Positions 35,892 to 44,449 of a stretch of DNA of 64,000 nt are shown piece after piece (the first letter of the stretch is position 1; each line of letters begins with the position of its first letter). This DNA is from Granulosicoccus sp947495035 (GTDB lineage Bacteria; Pseudomonadota; Gammaproteobacteria; Granulosicoccales; Granulosicoccaceae). The notes under the pieces are model-generated. The model was not told the origin of the DNA. It saw nothing but the letters and a program-made list of their open reading frames with translations, and ran no database searches. The stretch is from assembly GCF_050589605.1 (NCBI RefSeq), contig NZ_JBNGOO010000010.1; one strand, written 5' to 3'. Made by a program: the position numbers and the translations under genes.

Positions 35892-37091
35892 ATGCAGATC
35901 AACACACTCATACTTGGTGCCGGCGCTGCAGGCATGATGGCAGCGGCTCACGCGGGTCATGGTGTCCTGATCGTCGATCATGCCAAGGCAGCTGGCGAGA
36001 AGATTCGCATTTCCGGCGGTGGACGCTGCAATTTCACCAACATGGGAACCAGCGCAGAGAACTTCATCAGCCGGAACCCGCATTTTGCCAAGTCCGCGCT
36101 GAGCCGCTATACCCAGTGGGATTTCCTCGCCCTGGTCTCCGAGTATGGCATCGCCTGGCATGAGAAGACGCTCGGACAATTGTTCTGTGATGACACCGCC
36201 AAGGACATCATCGCCATGCTACGCGCCGAGATGGACAAGGCCGGCGCCAGGCTCTGGCTGCATACCGACGTGGGCAATATCCAGCACGATGGCAGCCGAT
36301 TTCAGGTAACGCTTGTCCGGGATGGCGAGCAGACGGTGGTCACGACGAAGAATCTGGTGGTGGCAACCGGTGGCAAGTCCATTCCGAAGATGGGATCGAC
36401 CGGCCTCGCCTACCAGATCGCATCGCAATTCGGAGTTGGCATTGTCGAACCGCGCCCCGGCCTCGTGCCACTGCGCTTCAGCAATGACAGGTTCAAGCCA
36501 CTCGCTGGGGTATCGACACCGATCCGGGCCAGCGTGGCGGCGATCGATTTTGATGAAGCCATGCTCTTCACCCACAGAGGTCTGTCCGGACCGGCCATTC
36601 TGCAGATTTCCAGCTACTGGCAGGAAGGGGAAGCGATCACGGTAAACCTGACGCCGGACATCGAGTTGCTCGATACATTGAAAGAGGCCCGCCGGTCCAC
36701 GGGCCGCAAGGCGCTCACCAGTATCCTGTCCATGCATCTGCCTGCCCGGCTGATCGAATTTCTCAGGGAGGAGCTCGATCTGCATGGCAACATGTCCGAT
36801 CAGAGTGACGCCGGATTGCAGCGCCTTTGTGAGACACTCACTGCCTGGCCGTTGCGTCCCTCCGGCTCCGAAGGTTATCGGACAGCGGAAGTCACTCTCG
36901 GTGGTATCGACACCGACGACTTGTCATCCAGGACCATGGAAACCCGTTCGGTACCGGGCCTGTACTTCATCGGGGAAGCCGTTGATGTAACGGGTTGGCT
37001 GGGCGGCTACAACTTCCAATGGGCCTGGTCATCAGGTTGGGTGGCAGGCCAGGCCATTGCTGCAGAATCACGGCAAGGCGCAGGACAATAG
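35892..37091 (+). CDS. FAD-dependent oxidoreductase of the HI0933/YhiN family
   Basis: The 399-residue flavoprotein starts with a Rossmann dinucleotide-binding motif, TLILGAGAAGMMAAAHAG. It carries the HI0933 signatures KIRISGGGRCNFTN, the KNLVVATGGKSIPKMG segment and the C-terminal LYFIGEAVDVTGWLGGYNFQWAW. The family is widespread; an NADH-dependent reductase role has been shown for a relative (BaiN), but the physiological substrate here is unknown. ATG 35892 is chosen because the glycine motif then begins near the N terminus; a GTG at 35868 is in frame. The gene is divergent from the phosphate transporter, and its downstream region is empty of clear genes. Confidence 0.9.
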   Translation: MQINTLILGAGAAGMMAAAHAGHGVLIVDHAKAAGEKIRISGGGRCNFTNMGTSAENFISRNPHFAKSALSRYTQWDFLALVSEYGIAWHEKTLGQLFCDDTAKDIIAMLRAEMDKAGARLWLHTDVGNIQHDGSRFQVTLVRDGEQTVVTTKNLVVATGGKSIPKMGSTGLAYQIASQFGVGIVEPRPGLVPLRFSNDRFKPLAGVSTPIRASVAAIDFDEAMLFTHRGLSGPAILQISSYWQEGEAITVNLTPDIELLDTLKEARRSTGRKALTSILSMHLPARLIEFLREELDLHGNMSDQSDAGLQRLCETLTAWPLRPSGSEGYRTAEVTLGGIDTDDLSSRTMETRSVPGLYFIGEAVDVTGWLGGYNFQWAWSSGWVAGQAIAAESRQGAGQ

Positions 37092-37714
37092 GCAAACGCT
37101 CGGCAGACTTCAGGGCAGCCGTTGACAGGGACATCCAGGGGGATTCTCTGCGCAAACCGGCATTGAGCGGGCTCGCCTGTCGGAGGGAAGATGAGGTAGA
37201 AAAAAAGATGGCCGTCCCTGGCCTCTGTGGGCTCCTTGCCTCAATACCACTTGGAGGAGGAATAACGAAAGTCACCACACTTTCGAGTCTGTAGATTACC
37301 CAAAAAACAGCCGCTTACATGTGAAGCAGAAAACTTACTGTCAAGCTGACATATCAGCAATATCTGGCATACTGCCGGTGGGCGCACCACCAAAGTGCAC
37401 TCCGAATACGTTGTAAGACCTACGGAGTCGCATGTCTGCCGCTGATCAGGTGTCTACGCCCCGTCACAAGCAGGCCCATCGTGCGGATCATCAGCGAGAA
37501 CAGGGCCTCCGCGCGGTGCGATCAGCCAGTCTGGCCGTTGACTGGCAAATCGTGCACTTCCAGCACGACTTTGGCGCACTAGGCACCATCCCGACTCGAC
37601 AGGAACACTGCCAGGGGCACGATGTTCCGTCACCGGCCGTCGGCAGGTGCCGCCACGATAACAGTCACCGCCAGAGCCAAGGGCAGTGCTATTGCCATCA
37701 TCGACCCTGGTGGC
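37092..37714. other. Intergenic region of about 620 bp with small inverted repeats
   Basis: Visible elements are TGTCA-AGC-TGACA (37339-37351) and GGTG-GGCG-CACC (37377-37388). An ATG at 37432 follows CGGAG, but its frame is Arg/His/Gln-rich and runs into the SDR gene on the opposite strand, so I do not call it. On the minus strand 37701-37630 could encode a 23-residue hydrophobic peptide. I recognise no known gene. Confidence 0.4.
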
Positions 37715-38392
37715 TCACCATGGCACGGGCTCGCCTGAATAATCCAGAAAGCAGCCACTGTTCTTCAGGGTCAGCCCGTCGATCACTTCCAGCAAGCCGC
37801 TCGCACTCTCTGATGCCTCCAGCGCGGCGTTGCTGCCCCCCATGTCCGTCTTCACCCAGCCGGGATGCAGCATGCACACGGCTATGCCGCGCGATTGCCA
37901 TTCGAGAGCGAGAGTGCGCATGACCATGTTTGCCGCTGCCTTGGAACTGCGGTAGGCGACCCGATCACTGCCAGCCCGCTCCAGCGACCCCATCTGGCTG
38001 CTGATCGTGGCGATTCGCGCACAGGAGGATGCTTCCAGGCGGTCGGCAAAGGCCACGGATACCCGCCAGGGTGCAATGGCGTTGACAGCGAATGAGCTCA
38101 TCCACTGCTCTTGGTCCATGTCATCGATTGACTGCCGCGTCGCCATGTATCCGGCGTTATTGACCAGTACGTCCAGCTTGACCAGACCCAGCTTGTCCAC
38201 CAGCGCGTGGATGGACGCCTCATCGGTGACATCCAGAGTGTGCACATCCAGAGCGCCTTTCAATGCCGTCAATTCGGCAGCATTCGACGGATCTCGACAG
38301 GTAGCGATGACACGCAGTCCGAGATCAAGCGCCTGCCTTGTCATTTCGAGACCGATGCCGCGATTGGCACCGGTGATCAGATAGGTCTGCAT
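37715..38392 (-). CDS. Short-chain dehydrogenase/reductase
   Basis: The 225-residue classical SDR has the cofactor motif TGANRGIG at 7-14, the NNAG motif in LVNNAGYMA and the catalytic Ser-Tyr-Lys set (ATISSQMG, then YRSSK). The arginine of TCRDPSNA after the second strand suggests NADPH preference. It resembles the C-factor/sniffer-like SDRs of similar short length. The start has GGAG six bases upstream. The substrate is unknown. The neighbouring LrgAB genes on the same strand lie 125 bases upstream, so a shared transcript is possible but not obvious. Confidence 0.9.
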   Translation of the reverse strand: MQTYLITGANRGIGLEMTRQALDLGLRVIATCRDPSNAAELTALKGALDVHTLDVTDEASIHALVDKLGLVKLDVLVNNAGYMATRQSIDDMDQEQWMSSFAVNAIAPWRVSVAFADRLEASSCARIATISSQMGSLERAGSDRVAYRSSKAAANMVMRTLALEWQSRGIAVCMLHPGWVKTDMGGSNAALEASESASGLLEVIDGLTLKNSGCFLDYSGEPVPW

Positions 38393-38517
38393 GCAGGTCT
38401 CCGAGGGTGGTCGCAGAAGTGTGACAGCGAATACCGGTCAGCATCGCCCATTGTAAAACCCGGGTCAATGCAGGCTGGGTTCCAGCGATGTCATCCCCTT
38501 TGCAGACTTGCCGGTAA

Positions 38518-39234
38518 CTAGAAGAACAGGCTGACAATCACCGGTGCCAGTACGGTCGTCAACAAGGCATTGAGCCCCATGCCGATGCCGGCAAAGGCAC
38601 CTGCCGTCTCATTGACCTGAAAAGCGCGTGCCGTGCCTATGCCGTGTGAAGCTACGCCCACGGCCAGACCTCTTGCACGCCAGTCAGTGACTCCCAGTCG
38701 ATTCAGCAGAGGAGTCGCCATGACAGCTCCCATGATCCCCGTCAGAATGACCAGAACCGCAGTCAGAGTGGGCTCCCCGCCCAGAGATTCCGAGATACCC
38801 AGAGCCACCGGCGCCGTGACGGACTTCGGCGCGATGGATACCAGCATGTCGCCCCGAATACCGAGGGCGTAGGCCACCCCCAGCGCACTGAGAATGGCAG
38901 TGACAGAGCCTGCCAGCAAGGCACACAGCAACGGAACGGCAGAGCGCCTGATTCTGGAGAGATTGCCGTAGAGCGGCGCAGCCAGAGCCACGGTGGCAGG
39001 ACCCAGCATGAAATGCACGAACTGCGCCCCTTCGAAATACGTCTGATAGGGCGTCCTCGTCGACCAGAGCACGACGGCCAGCAGTGTCACGGCAATCAGT
39101 ACCGGGTTGACATAGGGCCGCTTGCCCGAAGCCTTGAAGATGGCGTCCCCGAGACAGTAGGCGATCAGCGTGGCCGTCAGCCACAACAGCGGTTCTTCGG
39201 CAAGATAGGTCCAGATCTGCGACAACTCGTTCAT
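38518..39234 (-). CDS. lrgB: LrgB/CidB family membrane protein
   Basis: The 238-residue membrane protein has about six or seven helices and the LrgB family landmarks: FMLGPATVALAAPLY, the SIAPKSVTAPVALGISE segment and VASHGIGTARAFQ. Relatives of this pair affect murein hydrolase activity and lysis, or transport small organic acids such as glycolate and pyruvate. The start overlaps the lrgA stop (ATGA). It is the second gene of an lrgA-lrgB pair. Either role, cell-lysis control or organic-acid transport, is possible here. Confidence 0.93.
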   Translation of the reverse strand: MNELSQIWTYLAEEPLLWLTATLIAYCLGDAIFKASGKRPYVNPVLIAVTLLAVVLWSTRTPYQTYFEGAQFVHFMLGPATVALAAPLYGNLSRIRRSAVPLLCALLAGSVTAILSALGVAYALGIRGDMLVSIAPKSVTAPVALGISESLGGEPTLTAVLVILTGIMGAVMATPLLNRLGVTDWRARGLAVGVASHGIGTARAFQVNETAGAFAGIGMGLNALLTTVLAPVIVSLFF

Positions 39235-39581
39235 TCCTCGGCCCCCATCCACCTGGCGATACCTGCAAACACCAGCGCGCCGACTGCTATCGACAGGGCT
39301 GTACTGAACAACAGCGCCAGGAAAATGGCCGGACCATCGCTGCCCATGCGGTCTAGATGACCCACGATGCCCACACCTGCCGGTACGAACAGCAGAGACA
39401 GGTGAGACAGCAGGTTCTGCGCAGTGGGCTGAATGACTGCCGCTACCCGGGGCGCGGCCATGAAGAACAGCAGCAGCAAGGCCATGCCCAATACCGGCCC
39501 GGGAACAACCCAGCCGAAGCTGCGGGTCAGAGTTTCACCGATCAACTGAAATACAAGAATGGTAGTGAGATGCAGAATCAC
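39231..39581 (-). CDS. lrgA: LrgA/CidA family membrane protein
   Basis: The 116-residue product from the GTG at 39581 fits the family length. The frame is open to 39734, but those residues are not membrane-like. Four hydrophobic helices carry the holin-like LrgA pattern, with FQLIGETLTRSFGWVVPGPVLGM split across helices one and two and LLFVPAGVGIVGH in the third. It overlaps lrgB and is probably its small partner in the membrane. AAAGG lies upstream at a rather long distance, so the start is moderately sure. Confidence 0.88.
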   Translation of the reverse strand: MILHLTTILVFQLIGETLTRSFGWVVPGPVLGMALLLLFFMAAPRVAAVIQPTAQNLLSHLSLLFVPAGVGIVGHLDRMGSDGPAIFLALLFSTALSIAVGALVFAGIARWMGAEE

Positions 39582-39939
39582 GCTGAAGTGACCTTTGGCG
39601 GTTGCAGGATGCACGACTATGCCACTGGATGACCATGATCGACAGACCTCTGCCTGCACAGCTGTTAACGTCCATGAGACACAAATCCACGACCGGAAAT
39701 CGCCTTCGGCCGGGAGGCGCTGCGCTCGCGCCATACCGGCGCCTGCAGCCGCGTACTCGGAAGATTCGGAACCGATGTCGACTTGTCATGCTGTCATCAA
39801 CCGCGATAGTGTATTTCGACGACTTCCTGTTCCGAAGCTGCATCACTGCCATGAGCACCACAGCTGCCAGGGGCTCCTGCTCCGAGTCCGATGCCGCTCA
39901 GGAGCTTTACAGCCACGATGCGTCGAGAGGTGAGCAACA
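39582..39939. other. Divergent intergenic region between lrgA and a lipoprotein gene
   Basis: I see no RNA gene or known family. A plus-strand frame here (from 39602, with internal ATG at 39788) ends in an ATGA overlap with the lipoprotein gene start, but its composition is not protein-like and it is not called. The sequence GAGAGGTGA just before 39940 is the lipoprotein gene's ribosome site. Confidence 0.45.
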
Positions 39940-41052
39940 ATGAGTTCCGCCGTTGGCAGCAATGGTCTTGCAGTCACAGCCCTGACGGTTGTACTGTCGT
40001 GTCTGTGCCTGTCGAGCTGCGGCTCTGCTGAAACTCGTACGACCGAGCATGCTCGATCAGATACGCCTCTGAACGACTACCATCAGGTGCAGGCAATCGG
40101 ATCGGATTCACTCTACAACCCGGCCAGTGCGTTCCTGCACTACACGCTCGATACGCTGCAACTGCCCGAGAACTTCGACACCGATGATTTCTCCAGCGAC
40201 CTGGAGCTAGTCTGGGAGCACCTGTCACACCCGCGCACCGCCATCGACAATGAGGGCGGCTTCCGTCGCTTCGTCAATCGCGAGATCTTTCCGATCGACG
40301 CCGACCATCACCGTGACAGTTACGCGGCCTTGCCCAACTATGGGTTGCATCTGTTGGGCGGTGGCATTGCCTACCGCCGGGATGTCGAGTGGTTCACTGT
40401 CAGAGGCTATCGGTATCCGAGGCTTGCCGCTGCCAGCCTTGCCATGGTGAGCGAGGTATTGCAGGAAGCACTTGAAGTCCAGAACACCACCGACGCCGAC
40501 CCGGTGGCCGACGTCTATCTGTTCCGGCCACTGGGTATTCTGCTGTTCAGTCAAACGCGCGTTGCAACCGCCATCCAGACACACCTGAATCCGGCAATCT
40601 GGCCAACCCTCAGCGCCTGGAACCTGTCAACGAATCAGTTCGTCAATACCGGTATCTCCTATGTCTATCGGCCGCCACGCCTGGGCTTCGACAAGGCAGG
40701 ACTCTTCGTCTACACCGGCCTGAACAATCTGGTGGGCCTGTCGCACCGACTGCCCTCTGGCAGAACCCTTTCCTGGGGAGTGGGTGTGGCTGTACAGGAA
40801 ATCGTTCGACAGAGAAACATTCAGGCCGACACGCGAGCAAGTCTCGGCCTGTTCCTGGATCAGAACAAGAGTCTGCTGGCCTCGCTGGTGGTGAATGATG
40901 TGGGCAGCACCCGTGTGCGCCTGAATCTGTATCCGGGATTTCTGTTCATTCCCAGGGGCATGGGATTGTTTCTGTCAGTGCATGATGACCGGGACCTGTC
41001 CGCCGGATTCGTGTACCGATTACCGATCGGCGTGGCGCTCGGACACCCATAG
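39940..41052 (+). CDS. Putative outer-membrane lipoprotein of unknown function
   Basis: I do not recognise the family with confidence. The 370-residue protein begins with a lipoprotein signal (TVVLSCLCLSSC, lipobox Cys at about 27). It has a helical middle part (SDLELVWEHLSHP, GGFRRFVNREIFPID, NYGLHLLGGGIAYR, then VSEVLQEALE). The second half alternates polar and hydrophobic residues, with phrases such as AGLFVYTGLNNL, TLSWGVGVAVQEI and RVRLNLYPGFLF, and suggests beta strands. This fits an envelope protein, perhaps with a small barrel or beta-sandwich. A good GAGAGGTGA ribosome site precedes it. The BON-domain lipoprotein gene follows after 45 bases on the same strand. Confidence 0.8.
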   Translation: MSSAVGSNGLAVTALTVVLSCLCLSSCGSAETRTTEHARSDTPLNDYHQVQAIGSDSLYNPASAFLHYTLDTLQLPENFDTDDFSSDLELVWEHLSHPRTAIDNEGGFRRFVNREIFPIDADHHRDSYAALPNYGLHLLGGGIAYRRDVEWFTVRGYRYPRLAAASLAMVSEVLQEALEVQNTTDADPVADVYLFRPLGILLFSQTRVATAIQTHLNPAIWPTLSAWNLSTNQFVNTGISYVYRPPRLGFDKAGLFVYTGLNNLVGLSHRLPSGRTLSWGVGVAVQEIVRQRNIQADTRASLGLFLDQNKSLLASLVVNDVGSTRVRLNLYPGFLFIPRGMGLFLSVHDDRDLSAGFVYRLPIGVALGHP

Positions 41053-41097
41053 ACAAGGCGTCGCATTATCGAGATTGCAATTGCGGAGCACTCACCG

Positions 41098-41391
41098 ATG
41101 AATGATCAAATGCCGGCCAGACCATCACCGCCGATCGCCATCGCATTCGCTGGCGTCTTTCTCGCAGCCACGCTCACCGCCTGCACTGCGGCGGCATTCG
41201 GCAAGCCTTCACTGGCCATCGAGGTCCAGTCAGCGGTGTCCTCTGGCAGTGTCAGTGTGCGACTGGTCGACAAGACCGCTGTACTGACAGGGCGCGTTAC
41301 CAGCGTATACGACTCGAATGCCGCCGTTCGGGCAGCGGCCCGATACGAGGGAGTCGAGCATGTGATAAACCGGATCATCGTGGTCTGGTGA
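41098..41391 (+). CDS. BON-domain lipoprotein
   Basis: The 97-residue product has a lipoprotein signal with lipobox LTAC near residue 29. A single BON-like domain follows (about 40-97): VSVRLVDKTAVLTGRVTS is its central strand pair and the end VEHVINRIIVV is typical of the family. BON domains bind phospholipid surfaces and stabilise the outer membrane. It is 45 bases after the envelope lipoprotein gene and probably co-transcribed with it. Related proteins usually have two BON copies; here there is only one. Confidence 0.82.
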   Translation: MNDQMPARPSPPIAIAFAGVFLAATLTACTAAAFGKPSLAIEVQSAVSSGSVSVRLVDKTAVLTGRVTSVYDSNAAVRAAARYEGVEHVINRIIVVW

Positions 41392-41510
41392 ACCGGCGCC
41401 GGCGACAATGGTTCGCTGCTGCGTTTCTGCCGCAAGGCTCTTGTCGGCAAGTGGCTTGCCGAGCATCGAAATTGCTATGATCTTCCCGGATACACTCAGG
41501 GAGCAGCACC

Positions 41511-42293
41511 ATGCGATGTCATGAGGTCGACTATGAAATCTTCGGCGACGACATGCAGATCGTCGAAGTCGAACTTGACCCATCCGAGGTCGTGATTGCC
41601 GAAGCCGGAGCCATGAACTACATGGAAGACGGCATCGAATTCGAAGCGCGCATGGGCGACGGATCAAAGCCTGTAGGCGGCCTCTTCGATTCACTGTTGC
41701 ACGTTGGCAAACGGGTGTTGACGGGAGAATCGATCTTCATGACCCATTTCACCAATGCCGGATCCGGCAAGCGGCGTGTGGCATTCGCCGCTCCATACCC
41801 GGGCAAGATCATCCCCCTGGACATGGCCACACTCGGCCAGGAACTCATCTGCCAGAAGGATGCCTTCCTCTGCGCCGCCTACGGCACGTCGGTTGACATC
41901 GCCTTTCAGAAACGGCTGGGCACAGGGTTCTTCGGCGGCGAAGGATTCATCCTGCAACGCCTGCGAGGAGACGGCAAGGCGTTCGTGCATATCGGAGGCA
42001 CTGTCATCAGGAAGGAACTTCGCGGTGAGACCTTGCGGGTGGACACCGGTTGCCTGGCAGCCTTCACGTCGGGCATTCAGTACGATATCGAACGGGCAGG
42101 CAATCTCAAGTCCATGGTGTTCGGTGGTGAAGGACTGTTTCTCGCCACACTCAGAGGCACTGGTACCGTCTACCTGCAGAGCCTGCCATTCTCGCGTCTG
42201 GCCAATCGTGTCATGCAAGCGGCATCCATCGGCGGTTCCAAGGGTGAAGGCTCGGTACTGGGCGGACTGGGAGACATGTTCGGCGACAGATAG
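41511..42293 (+). CDS. AIM24 / TIGR00266 family protein
   Basis: The 260-residue protein matches the bacterial AIM24-like family in length and layout. It has an early QIVEVELDPSEVVIAEAGAM strand, then MNYMEDGIEF, FMTHFTNAGSGKRRVAFAAP and PGKIIPLDM. The C-terminal half has VDTGCLAAF and a Gly/Ser-rich tail ending GGLGDMFGDR. The fold is a beta-sandwich; the role in bacteria is unknown, while the yeast relative is mitochondrial. GGGAGCAG precedes the ATG. It is convergent with the LacI-type regulator gene, 16 bases away. Confidence 0.9.
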   Translation: MRCHEVDYEIFGDDMQIVEVELDPSEVVIAEAGAMNYMEDGIEFEARMGDGSKPVGGLFDSLLHVGKRVLTGESIFMTHFTNAGSGKRRVAFAAPYPGKIIPLDMATLGQELICQKDAFLCAAYGTSVDIAFQKRLGTGFFGGEGFILQRLRGDGKAFVHIGGTVIRKELRGETLRVDTGCLAAFTSGIQYDIERAGNLKSMVFGGEGLFLATLRGTGTVYLQSLPFSRLANRVMQAASIGGSKGEGSVLGGLGDMFGDR

Positions 42294-42309
42294 TGAGGAC
42301 ACGCTTGCA

Positions 42310-43323
42310 TCAGGTCGTTCCGCCTTCGATCAGCGTCTGCTCCAGCCGGTGCAGACCGGCATTCCTCGATGTATCCCCCATGATGCGCTGACGCAGGAGC
42401 TCACCGGCAAGATGCCCGATCTCGTAGCGCGGTGTGGCAATGGTAGTCAACTGCGGACGGATGGACTGACTGATATCCAGCCCGTTGAAGCCGGCAATGG
42501 CGATGTCGCCCGGTACGCCGATACCGTGAGACTGGCAATGAAACAGTGCCCCCATGGCAAGATCATCATTGGCAAAGAAGACAGCGTCTATCTCGGGGTT
42601 TTCGGCAAGCAGCTGTTGCAAGCCCCTGGCACCCGCCTGCAACGATGACGCTTCATCCAGTATGACCGAAGCCACCAGTGGTGCGTCGAGTCGCTGCAGC
42701 TCGGCCTCGAAGGCAAGCCGACGTTTCAGGGAGCGTTTCGGCCGCTCACCCCAGGCTCCCACATAGCCTATCCGCCGGTAGTGCTTCGCCACCAGGTGCT
42801 GTGCTATCAGCTCGCCGGCCTGCACCATGGACGTCCCGACGGCCATGTCGATCGCATCACCATCGACATCCATGACCTCGACAATGGGTCCGGAGAAATG
42901 TTCGAGCAGCTCTCTGGAACGTGCCGAGTGCTCCAGCCCACTGAGTACCACCCCCGCAGGGTTCCAGCCCAGCATGTCCTGCAGAATCACCTCTTCGCTG
43001 CGACTCTCGTACTTGGTCATGCCCAGAACCAGGCGCAGCGGTGAATCCTTGAGTGCATCGTCGATCCCGTCAACGATATTGGGAAAGACATGGTTGCTCA
43101 TCGAAGGAACGATGACAGTGACGAGCTCTGTCGATTCCCCCCGCAAGGAACGGGCAATCGGGTTGCTCTGGTAGCCGATGCTCCGGGCAGCCTGCTCGAC
43201 TTTCTCGCGCAGTTGCTTCGATATATTGGGAGCACCGCGCATGACTCGCGATGCGGAAATCACACTCACGCCACTCAAGGCAGCAACGTCCTTGAGTGTG
43301 GGTCTGCGGTCCTTGCTTTCCAT
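42310..43323 (-). CDS. LacI family transcriptional repressor
   Basis: The 337-residue protein has an N-terminal LacI helix-turn-helix (LKDVAALSGVSVISASRVM) and the hinge helix NPIARSLRG. A periplasmic-binding-protein-like sensor domain follows (PSMSNHVFPNIVDGID, later DAVFFANDDLAMGAL and IAGFNGLDIS). It resembles the gluconate-type GntR subgroup in its hinge and in the palindromes found upstream. It is divergent from the tct operon and separated from it by 110 bases containing two matching operator-like sites, so it most likely represses the operon and itself until the transported acid or a metabolite binds (inference). Confidence 0.94.
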   Translation of the reverse strand: MESKDRRPTLKDVAALSGVSVISASRVMRGAPNISKQLREKVEQAARSIGYQSNPIARSLRGESTELVTVIVPSMSNHVFPNIVDGIDDALKDSPLRLVLGMTKYESRSEEVILQDMLGWNPAGVVLSGLEHSARSRELLEHFSGPIVEVMDVDGDAIDMAVGTSMVQAGELIAQHLVAKHYRRIGYVGAWGERPKRSLKRRLAFEAELQRLDAPLVASVILDEASSLQAGARGLQQLLAENPEIDAVFFANDDLAMGALFHCQSHGIGVPGDIAIAGFNGLDISQSIRPQLTTIATPRYEIGHLAGELLRQRIMGDTSRNAGLHRLEQTLIEGGTT

Positions 43324-43372
43324 GAATGCCTCTCTCGATTCTCCTCACTGAAACCACACGATAACAGAATCA

Positions 43373-43408
43373 TTGACAACGTTACCAATTTCCATGGTAA
43401 CGTTGTCA
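43373..43408. promoter_or_regulatory. Paired LacI-type operator overlapping a -35 TTGACA
   Basis: TGACAACGTTACC (43374-43386) and its exact reverse complement GGTAACGTTGTCA (43396-43408) form a perfect 13-base inverted repeat with a 9-base spacer. Each arm is itself a near-palindrome around a central CG, as in LacI-family operators. A consensus -35 TTGACA for the plus strand (43373-43378) lies in the first arm. Binding of the divergent LacI protein is inferred. Confidence 0.75.
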
Positions 43409-43433
43409 TCACCACTATCAAACGGAGGAAGAC

Positions 43434-44384
43434 ATGAAACCGATCATCAAGAGTGCAGTTGTGGCTCTGGGGCTGACCATCGGCTCGGCGAGTGCACAGG
43501 ATTTCCCGCAACGCCCCGTCAATCTGGTCGCACCCTTCAACGCCGGTGGTGGCACCGATCTGCTGCTGCGCGCATTCGCTCCACATTTTGCCGAAGCGCT
43601 CGGTGGTGATGCCTACGTCTCCAACATGGCAGGAGGCTCCGGAACCGTGGGCGCTGCAGCCCTGTCAGGACAGAAAGCTGACGGCCACCAACTGGGCTAC
43701 TGGTCAGTGACAGTCTCGACAATCCAGCCACAGATCAAGGACGTACCCTACGGCCTGGACAGCTGGACGCCCATCTGTTCGGTGGCCGCTTCACCTACCG
43801 TACTGTTCACCCAGGCCGACAGTCCCTACAAGAGCATCGAAGACGTGGTCGCAGCAGCAAAGGCGCAGCCGGGCAAGTTGCTCTATGGTTCATCCGGACC
43901 CGGTGCCATCACCCACCTGACGGCGGTGGCAGCATTTGCCGGCCTCGGCATCATCGATGACATGCGTCATCTGCCGTTCCAGGGTTCCGGTCCCGCGCTG
44001 CAAGCCATGGCTTCCGGCACCATCCAGTTCTTCGGCGATACGGAACTGCTGATGACTCGCGGCGATTTCCACCCACTGCTGGTCTTCAGTGACGAACGCC
44101 TCGAGAGCCTGCCGGATGTGCCCACCGCCACCGAGGCCGGCATTGCCGCACCGCTGAACGAACTGTATCTGTGGGGCGGACTGTTTGCGCCTGCCGGAGT
44201 GGATGCCGAAGTGACACAAGCACTCAGCAATGCCTGTGAAACTGCCATCAACTCCGACGGTTTCAAGGCATTCGCCGCAGACACCAGCACCGTTCTGAAT
44301 TTCCGCAACGCAGCCGACTTCGACAGCTTCTATCGTTCGCAGTACGAGTCGAACGCAAAGCTCATTGACGCCGCGGGTCTCTGA
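43434..44384 (+). CDS. tctC: Tripartite tricarboxylate transporter substrate-binding protein (TctC)
   Basis: The 316-residue periplasmic protein has a signal peptide ending GSASAQ. The TctC landmarks are FPQRPVNLVAPFNAGGGTD, VSNMAGGSGTVGAAALS, the PGKLLYGSSGPG loop and VPTATEAG. It binds a carboxylate for the TctAB permease. ACGGAGGAAG is an excellent ribosome site. It is the first gene of the operon under the paired LacI operator, and it is followed by a perfect stem-loop likely to protect its message. The actual ligand is not known. Confidence 0.94.
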   Translation: MKPIIKSAVVALGLTIGSASAQDFPQRPVNLVAPFNAGGGTDLLLRAFAPHFAEALGGDAYVSNMAGGSGTVGAAALSGQKADGHQLGYWSVTVSTIQPQIKDVPYGLDSWTPICSVAASPTVLFTQADSPYKSIEDVVAAAKAQPGKLLYGSSGPGAITHLTAVAAFAGLGIIDDMRHLPFQGSGPALQAMASGTIQFFGDTELLMTRGDFHPLLVFSDERLESLPDVPTATEAGIAAPLNELYLWGGLFAPAGVDAEVTQALSNACETAINSDGFKAFAADTSTVLNFRNAADFDSFYRSQYESNAKLIDAAGL

Positions 44385-44398
44385 GAAAACGCCCAGCC

Positions 44399-44431
44399 AT
44401 GCACATCCGGCACGCCAAGCCGGATGTGCAT
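44399..44431 (+). promoter_or_regulatory. Intercistronic stem-loop between tctC and tctB
   Basis: ATGCACATCCGGC and GCCGGATGTGCAT form a perfect 13-bp stem with a 7-base loop. It sits 14 bases after the tctC stop and just before the tctB ribosome site. No T-run follows, so it is not a normal terminator. Its likely role is to stabilise the tctC end of the message or to lower expression of the permease genes. Confidence 0.65.
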
Positions 44432-44449
44432 TCAGCAAAAGGAGTCCTC

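Noticed and set aside
37432..37923. Plus-strand frame with a CGGAG site upstream
   Set aside because: The residues are rich in Arg, His, Gln and Cys, no domain is visible and it overlaps the SDR gene on the other strand.
39602..39943. Plus-strand frame ending in an ATGA overlap with the lipoprotein gene
   Set aside because: The composition is not protein-like, with no recognised domain; the overlap is probably chance.
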